From NCBI GenBank assembly GCA_036924285.1, contig JAYKYS010000004.1, positions 24,398,001 to 24,462,000 of the forward strand: a stretch of 64,000 nt of DNA, in the 5' to 3' direction. Below the pieces are notes generated by a model. That model made no database searches and was not told the DNA's origin. It saw nothing but the letters and a program-made list of their open reading frames with translations. The stretch comes from Asterella californica (taxonomy: Eukaryota > Streptophyta > Marchantiopsida > Marchantiales > Aytoniaceae). This document shows positions 56,170 through 64,000 of this stretch, piece after piece. Within the stretch, counting starts at the first letter, position 1; each line of letters begins with the position of its first letter. Position numbers and translations under genes: made by a program.

Positions 56170-57665
56170 ATGCACGCTTTAACATATAAGCATGCTCAAC
56201 CACCTTTATGAGAGTTTTTGTTATCTTTTCATTACTGGAAAATATTTAGATGTTAGATATAAATTATATATTAAATTGTCCAAAAATATTTTAGTTTATA
56301 TGTAAAGATAAATGATAGCTGGAGTTACAGTTGCAGACGGCCTAAATATAACCCATAAATGAAACTCGGTCAGACGCACCTCCGAGACTACAAGAGCGGT
56401 AACCTATTGACAAAAGAAGCTAATTTAATTGACATAATAATTTATTACCTAATCTTTTCTGATGGAAGAGTTGGATAATAAATTAAGCTTAGTTTCACTC
56501 TTCTAGGGAAGAGAGGAATAACGTTCCAAGAGAGTAACAACTAAAAAAACGTGTTACACAACAAGTTCAATGAAAATTCTAAAAGATTGTGTTACATAAC
56601 AAGTAGTTTCATTGAAGATTATACATTATCATATACTAATCTAATGACAAACTTCTCATTGTGTACACGTTAACGAAGAATTAGCACCAAAGTAGTGTTG
56701 ATATACGAAAAATTATACTTTTGCAAAAAAAAGAATTTAGGACTATTTTCTATAGTTAGTATATGAGTGAATAGATACAAAATATTTTTTCTTTTTCTTT
56801 CCAGTTTTCAGAACTGAAATATAGCTATGATAATGCATAGCTATAAGTAGAGTGAAGAGATAAAGTTTAAAAACATGACTATGAGAAGCAGACAACAAAG
56901 AATATAGAACCATTGGAAAGTCCAAGTCATAGAGTGAAATGCATTGTCTGCATCATGATCATAGTTAATAAGCATGCTTGACCACCTTTGGGAAACTTTT
57001 GCTCATTTTTTATTGAAAAATGTATGAATGTTATGGAAAAATTCTATAGTAAGTTATAATAAATTTTTGTTATAGATAGTTATGAAATCATAGTCATACA
57101 TAGAATTGCAGAAAAGTCCAGAAAGTAACCATAAGTGAAGCGTAGACCAACGTGCTTCCAAGACTACAAGTATGACAATCTACTAGCAAAAAAATTTAAT
57201 ATAGTCAATACATTAAATATTTACCCAACCCTTCCGTCAAAAGAAAAAGAGGTGGAAAAGAAGTCGAATAATAAGCATTCTCGATCCACTTCAGAGAACT
57301 TTTCCTCCCTTTATGATATCAGAAAATATATATGTATTAGATGATAATTGTACCTTAAGTTGGTAAAATAAATTGTTTTTTTCTACAATTGTTATATGTT
57401 AGCTAGATCTACAGTTGCGAGAGGAGCCAGACTTAATCCTCACTTAATCCATAAGTGGAGGGAGTCCAGCTACACCTTTGAGAGTATATGTGAGACATCT
57501 AGCTGAACTCATTTAATCTACAGATTAATTTATTACCTAACCCTTATGAACGAAAGGATTAGGTAATAAATTAAGCTTACTTTCCTATTCCATCTTCAGA
57601 TGGAAGAGGTGAATAAGCAAGCTATCCTGAAGACAAATAAGCATGCTCAAGCGGCACGACAAGTC
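56170..57665. repeat. Diverged ~320-bp 3'-arm repeats (U4)
   Basis: Copy of 25270-26760, with the perfect 16-bp inverted repeat at 57525-57574. Confidence 0.6.
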
Positions 57666-58842
57666 GTCACATGTCTCATGTGTAGATTCAGTGTAAAGAT
57701 AATTCTACATTTCACTTGTAATTGTAATAAGTGTGCATTATCAATTGTACAAATTTCATCCTCAAAGGCGATGTATTATGTGTTATGAGGTTTATGCAAT
57801 TTGCAATTTGTGATCGAGGACCTCTTAGGTTTCACCATTCGTCTCCAAGACGCAAAGAGTAAGAGTCATATGAAAACTTCGTAGGAAATTATTTGACCAT
57901 CAGATCGTAATGCTCTCAAAAACTTGTGATGTATTATGTACCCATTTATGCAATTAATAACGTGAAGTGATTTAGACGTACATCATATACTTGGTTCTCA
58001 CGGCATACCATTGCTACCCATTCTCTCAGCAAGGGTGGAAGTGTAATAGACAAGGATTTCTTTTTTCATCTTGTTAGAAAAATTTATTGTTCTCCTAGAG
58101 GATCGGGGTTGACTTGATTGTATCTACACTCTATTTGAGAAATTATCTTAACAAGTAGTCAACCCACTCCAGATGACTACTTGAACTTCACTTACGACCA
58201 ACCCTCTATCACAAGGTCTTAAGGTCCTAAATTTGTCCATAGTTCTCTCCCTTCCTCACCTCGTCCACATGAGTAGTAAGCTTAGGAGTCTTCTTGATGT
58301 AAATTACATATCTAGTTATGTCTAATGTGCTTCAAAAAAAGCTTGTACTTGAATACCCATCGTGAGCATCAACAGTGATTAAAGTATGAGAAAGTGTGAT
58401 GTGTGTGCGTTAGTTAGTTCTAGTCTACCGGACTGATGGTTGCATACCAAAGTGATTAAAGAAATGATGTTGTGGATGTGACGTCGTGTGGCTTAGGATC
58501 TCCTAGACCTTCAGAAGGAGCATATTCGGCCAAAGAGAGTGAGACCTCATGAGAAGAGGAGTGGGAGAAAATTAGTGATACAACTAGTCCAACGGTCGAA
58601 CTATCGTAGACAAGACAATACAACGAAGAGGTGTCATTCACTTACGTCCACACAACATCAAAAACTCCAAGCAATTGTACTTGAGCTACTCCAACACGTG
58701 AACGAGCTATCCATCTTGCAAGATGGTCCTTTTATGGATTTGATCTATGGTGAGATCAGTGAGTGTAGTGTTAAGATAGAAGCATTAAGTGGAACCTGAA
58801 TGTTTCTGACATACATGTCGAGCGGATGACTCGATGTAGAAG
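57666..58842 (+). other. Region with a possible retroelement LTR start (U4)
   Basis: Copy of 26761-27936. The polypurine-like AAGGGTGGAAG is followed by TGTAATAGAC at 58042. Weak call; the open frame 58539-58799 is unchanged from U2. Confidence 0.3.
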
Positions 58843-59863
58843 AGTGACAACTTATAGTAAGTCAAGTATATTTTGTTACTTGAGGGGCAACCCTCTATTC
58901 ATGAAGCATAATTTGATGTCTAAGATGTTGTAAGGCTCGATCTTGGTTTAGGAATGTAAGAAAGTAAAGTGAGACGGCTCATCATCTGTCTGAGACAAAA
59001 TGTTGATCTTTTAAACCCCATGGGAAACCCGAGCAACAAGAAACACCACGACCAAGACAAAAATGATGGACCATCATATGACAAAAAACTAACCACAAGA
59101 CAAAGCCCATAAATGGCTTCTAATCCTCTAAGTACAAGCAAAGCATGCTATTAGGCTTTTCAGTACACGGGATCCTTCATTGAGGACATGTAATCAAGTC
59201 AACTACCTAAATTCCTTTTCACTTGTGGGATCTTCACTCAACTGTGCTACTCCTATGATGGCAGTGGAGGTAGTAAGCTCCACTATAAGCTGACTACCTA
59301 GCTCTACCTCTGAAGGGGTTGGTAGACTATCCAACGGCCATGTCATATTACTGCTCCTCTGGCTGCTACGGTGTCAAGTCCTTCAGCGGCTCCTCCAAAA
59401 AGAACTACAACCCTTGACAAGCACTCTTTCGTATCTCATCTCATAAATGAAACATGCTCATCAACACCTCCAGTAAGATAGCAATTCCATATGCATCATG
59501 ATGTAGTGCCTCCTAAAGTTGTAATTGCGTAGGCATAGTGACGATGTCCACCTAGGAAGGCCTTGATCTTCATTAGAGCTGATGCTCATCCAAGCAACCA
59601 TAATGTACTGCTGGATGAGTAAGGATCTCGCGCTCATAACATGCTCTGCCTAGGCCTAAGTCTCTAAGGTAAGACATCTGACCTTGTCCTCCACCCGGAC
59701 CTTCTCCACATGTCCTACCTTCTCAAATTTTATACGCTACTCCTCTTGAGTATGAAGTTGGATCTCCAACTTCCTAACTCTCCTCTAGAGAATTTCTCTC
59801 TTCTCCTAAACTAATCTTTGGCTCTCTTCGACAACAGCCATTGAGAGAGATGTGCACGATCTG
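58843..59863 (-). pseudogene. Segment X (U4)
   Basis: Copy of 27937-28957, decayed, no recognised family. Confidence 0.35.
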
Positions 59864-59941
59864 TAAACCCTCCGCGGTCCTATCGATCAACTACCCCCAA
59901 TCTCTCAACCTTTCACGATAGTCATCGATGAATCTGCAACA

Positions 59942-60747
59942 TGTCTCTTACTCAAGGGTCACCACTGATGGCTTTGATGGAAGCACACCATGAACTTGAA
60001 GAGAAAAATGCTAAGTTCAGTCATTCACATACCCATAAAATTCTCCATAAACTAATCAACTAAAATTTTCTATTCTAACGATGTCTCTCAAATCATCGCA
60101 TGCTAAAATATCACACTCTCTCTATATTGCTCAAATTGTCATTAAGACGACGTGAAAACAAGGATGAGGAGCTCTTCTCTACTCTTCTATTTATACATTC
60201 TAGGTTTTTACTTTGATATTCTTCGGTAACTCAGCCGTAACTATTTTTACCGAGTTTTACTAAGATATTACTTAAGATAAAAGCATTAATCACATGGGCT
60301 TCTTACCTTTTCACATGGGCTTATTCCTTCAAAGTTAACAACTTCTAGAAGAATTCTGAAATATTTTTGAGGAATTTCGAATTTCCACCCCCCTTTACAC
60401 TAAGACCCACTAAAAAGGAGACATGTGAAATCTCTTCTTGTTTTTAATGACCACAAAGTCCATAACTTTAATCCCAATATCAAGTCAAAATGGAGATAAA
60501 GGATATTTTCCACCTCCTTTCTACCTTTTAGACAAGATGACAAGATAGTAGTGCTCAACTCTTTAGGAAATATTTGAATTTTGTCCAAAAGTACAGCTAC
60601 GTTTAACCATAATTAACTTTAGCTAGTCATGACTACTTTGATACATGCTTAAAGCACTTGGGCAGCAAATAAATATTCTCAACACTTAGTTATAACTAAA
60701 TACCATACTAATAGATAAACTTCTTATGCGTAACCTATGTCGTTACG
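59942..60747 (-). repeat. Gypsy 3' LTR (U4)
   Basis: Copy of 29036-29841. Confidence 0.55.
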
Positions 60748-60796
60748 TTTTATCCCCGGACTAAATTTTCGCTCCGTCCTCGGAGTGAAGAGACTA

Positions 60797-61543
60797 TCAT
60801 CGATGAAACAACTTCAACTTGTCATGGTTGATCTGATTGAATCTCTTGCCTCCCAGCTCCTGAAGGTCATATGTGAAGTTACTCCACACCTTATCTACAA
60901 CAAAAGGACCAAAATATCTAGGAAGAAACTTCTTCCTAACCCTCTTGAATCTAATAACATCATACAACATTACCCAATATCCGACTTGAAAAAGTTTTAT
61001 CTCTCTCTCGCCCAATAGTTTGTCGTAACTCTTCTTTTGATATGCTTGAGCTCGTTCCATCTGGATCATTGCTACCGCTCGGGTCTCTTTCAACTCCATG
61101 AGTTGCTCCCTTCTTGATCTGACGACGTCTTCTCTCCTCGATCTCTTCAACTTTCGTTGAATAGTTTGAAAAGTATCCAATTCGAATTGGATCGACAACT
61201 TGGACTCCACTCCAGAAACAAGTCGAAATGAAGAATACCCAGTATAAGTCTTTGTTGTCGTTCGATACTCCCATAAGATGACATGTAGTCTCTTATCCCA
61301 AGTATGTTTCGCAGTCTTAACAACAGCATCTTTCACGAGCATCATACTAAATGTAAGATTGATCTTCTCTGCAAGATCATTAGCATTTGGTTTGTATGAC
61401 GTCGTTACTCGTGGCTTGATAGAGAAGTGTTGCAGCATAGCAGTAGTCATGCTCCCTACAAACTCTCCCCCTCTATCTGAGATCAACTCTAACGGACATC
61501 CAAATCTTGTGATGATACTCTCTCATAGGAATCTACCCACTTT
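60797..61543 (-). pseudogene. Gypsy integrase, C-terminal part, truncated (U4)
   Basis: Copy of the U2 fragment, same truncation point at the left end of the next unit. The 229-codon frame is open, with one substitution in the region after the core (KLPIQ to KLSIQ). The D-x35-E pair and the GPF module are present; the N-terminal part with the first catalytic Asp is missing. Confidence 0.75.
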
Positions 61544-64000
61544 ATTTTAACTATTTTAACTATTAATTTTTTATCCTTGACACATGAAATCATTAACTTG
61601 AGTGGTAGATAAAAAATGAACGGACAAATGAGTGAAAACAAAATAAGAAAACATCTGCAAGTGAAAAATCTTTGAAAAAGATTCTAACTTTGACACCTCA
61701 TATTAGTACCTCATACTCGTACTCCTTTACGGCTGACCTCAAATCAGTTGTGTCAAGTAAGCTTCTCTAATTATTTTTACACCCCTATTATTGTATCGTA
61801 AGATATTCTTGATCATCTAGATTAATCTACGAGACTTTATATCATTATATGGATATCAAACTCAATCACGATGATTGAGAGTTCATGAAAAACATCTTTT
61901 TTCTAGTCTTCACAAACATTCTAATGGGCACGCTTCATATCAATTGCTCAACTTTTGATAAACTCTTGATATCGACTATTATCGAGACTCTGTCGAGATC
62001 AAACTAGACGTAGATAATTTTCATTGACAATTTTCATGCTACATGCCTCGATTACACGTCGAGTTCCATCATCTGTTATGAATTCTAAAACTACTTGAGA
62101 TCAATAAGTCATGTGCTTTTTCTAGTCGAGTGAGCTATAGTGTCTAATCCTATGAGATATACAAACGATGTGTAATATACAACAGATCATCTTCAATGAA
62201 AAAAAACTATACTTTTGATTTTAAACAACTATACAATCACGCACCAGGTTGAAGAAGCGATCACGTTGTAATGCAGTCTTATATTTGACTTGAACTCTTC
62301 ATCAAAGGTGATCGTGATGATAATTGTCATTATTAAAGAGTCGGATGGTTTGTAGTTGGTATGACACGTATGCATTTAGGATGATATGAAATTTACCAAA
62401 TTTGCATTCTAACTTGAGATCATAGATAGAAAGTTGTTCTTTTTGTGATCATTTTGATTGTTTCATATTCTCTTAGTGTAAGTTTTGCAACAAGAGTTTG
62501 GAAGCATGATGACAATGTATCATATGGTTATAAAATAAGTCATGAAGAAAGCATATTCTTCCGTTTACAAAATGCATCTACTTGCTTGTGTCTCCACTCA
62601 AACTTGGTATCTTTTTCAATAAATTAGTTAAGAGGTGCAACAACATGAGCATAATACTGAATGAAATGACGATAGAAGCTAACCGACCCACTGAACATAC
62701 GGACTTCAGCAGCATCTTTTGCTGTATGTCATTAATTGTCTTGTTTTCTAGAACTCTTTCTCCATCTTGATGTCATCCAACATAACCTTATGCTTTAGAA
62801 ATTTACATACTTCTCCTAGAATTCACTTTTGGATTTCTTACAATAGAATTTCCACTTGTGAAATCTGTGAAGCACATCTTTCATATGTGTTTTGTATTCT
62901 TCTTGTGTCTTGCTCTTGTCTTGCTATATGTCATCCAAGTATAGAACTACTTACTTATCTAACAATCAGTCCAACACCCGATGCATTTGATCCATAAACA
63001 TAATAAAGACATTGGTGGATCAGAAAAGTATAAGACTATCCATGTCATAATGGATAGTCTTATCTCAAGATAATTTCAAACCGCGTGCGAAAAAATTTTC
63101 GTGCATATCTTCTTTTCTAATCAAAATTTATCAATAGTAATAATCTTGAAAATCCACTCAGTGAAATATCAAGCTCCATTCAGTTTGATCCAACAAAGTC
63201 CTCATATGTATCTGTAATATCATATGTTTTAAATATATATATTTTTCTTGATCTCTCAAGAAGTCCATTGTGATGAAAAACCGATGAAATCAATTGTTAT
63301 GAGCGGTTGTTTTTGTCTAATTGTTAGATAATAGGTATAAGAATTCTAAATATATAGAGCATTTAAAGAGTTAAACACTACAAAAATCAGAAAAGTATGA
63401 TAAATAATTATACATAATGAAAATGAAAATCCACCAAAATTCAAGGATAAAATATATTGCTGATATTTTTCTCAAGAGAAAACCAACTGAGGTTATTTAC
63501 AGCTGTATTGTATATTGTCATGTTCGTAATTAGCCATTTTGAACAAGAAAGCTTATACGGTTTTCCTTACCCATGAGATGTAAAAAACTGTTATATATGT
63601 ATGTACTTTTCATGTGTTTTCGTATTCTATTATTTACTAAGGTAAGCTAACAAAGACGAGAACAAGAAAACCTGAACACTGAATACTTTTTAGGTTATTC
63701 TAAGTCACAAACATAATCAAAATACAAGGCATTAATCATTTATTAGGTTCTTATAGAAGTAACTTTTAGACTGAATATGAAACAATGTTACTATTCAGAA
63801 TCTGTGTATTACACTTCGTGTTCTTCTATACGCCGCACAAATGAACCTGCGGTCAGATTAAGGTTGCACATCCAAGCGTAGACTTGCACATCCAAGCGTA
63901 GACTACTATCATATGTTTGATCTAAATGGGAAATAACAACAAGTTGTTGTTTCGGCTCGAGCAAGACGGATATGGCTAACGAAAAGTTATGTAACGGATT
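61544..64000. repeat. Array unit U5 (right-truncated)
   Basis: Fifth unit, cut by the window end before the promoter repeats. It is almost identical to U3 30638-33094, including the 22-bp duplication near 63870-63905, so the U4/U5 junction repeats the U2/U3 junction. An SRA gene would be expected about 3.6 kb beyond the window. Confidence 0.85.
62542..62950 (-). pseudogene. Ty3/gypsy RT-RNase H relic (U5)
   Basis: Copy of the U3 relic at 31636-32044, same lesions. Confidence 0.6.

Larger units (their letters stand above)
45602..61543. repeat. Array unit U4 (mosaic)
   Basis: Fourth unit. From its left end to about 54.49 kb it follows U1, including the shared deletion at 52824 and shared SRA codons. 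From about 54.90 kb to its end it follows U2 at an offset of 30905-30906. It carries the only copy of the solo-LTR-like insertion. This mosaic points to unequal crossing-over or gene conversion between units. Confidence 0.85.

Overview
The window looks like nuclear DNA of a land plant. The evidence is decayed plant-type Ty3/gypsy and Ty1/copia retrotransposons, AT-rich spacers, a TATA-box promoter, intron-like splice signals, and a gene derived from the plant SUVH (SU(VAR)3-9 homologue) family. Nothing bacterial, organellar, rRNA, tRNA or CRISPR-like was seen. The species cannot be fixed from the sequence; a low-GC bryophyte-type genome would fit, but that is a guess.

The whole window is one tandem array of large, nearly identical units, called U1 to U5 here: U1 1-16332 (left end cut by the window), U2 16333-30637, U3 30638-45601, U4 45602-61543, U5 61544-64000 (right end cut). 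A complete unit carries, left to right: (i) a left arm with relics of gypsy reverse transcriptase and, in some units, a copia Gag/protease relic, all on the minus strand; (ii) an AT-rich spacer; (iii) degenerate ~60-bp promoter repeats ending in a TATA box; (iv) a leader with a conserved 125-codon open frame and a GTAAG splice donor; (v) an intron-like stretch with a minisatellite, partly deleted in U1 and U4; (vi) an intact 317-codon ORF encoding an SRA (YDG) domain; (vii) an AT-rich 3' arm with diverged ~320-bp repeats and hairpins; (viii) half of a minus-strand gypsy element. U1 and U3 carry a gypsy 5' half (LTR, Gag, protease, start of RT). U2 and U4 carry a 3' half (integrase, 3' LTR). 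The unit pair is therefore repeated as a ~30.4-30.9 kb higher-order repeat.

The only convincing gene is the SRA ORF, present at 6230-7183, 22537-23490, 36666-37619 and 53442-54395. It resembles the N-terminal half of SUVH histone methyltransferases but stops straight after the SRA domain, with no pre-SET or SET domain. The residues that form the 5-methylcytosine pocket in UHRF1/SUVH proteins are kept in all four copies, and the few differences inside the domain are mostly silent or conservative. The candidate new system is a locally amplified, SET-less methyl-DNA reader gene with its own promoter, embedded in retrotransposon debris.

The units record recombination. U4 is a mosaic: U1-like to about 54.49 kb, U2-like from about 54.90 kb onward. 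U4 alone carries a 1,373-bp solo-LTR-like insertion (46313-47685) flanked by ACGT.
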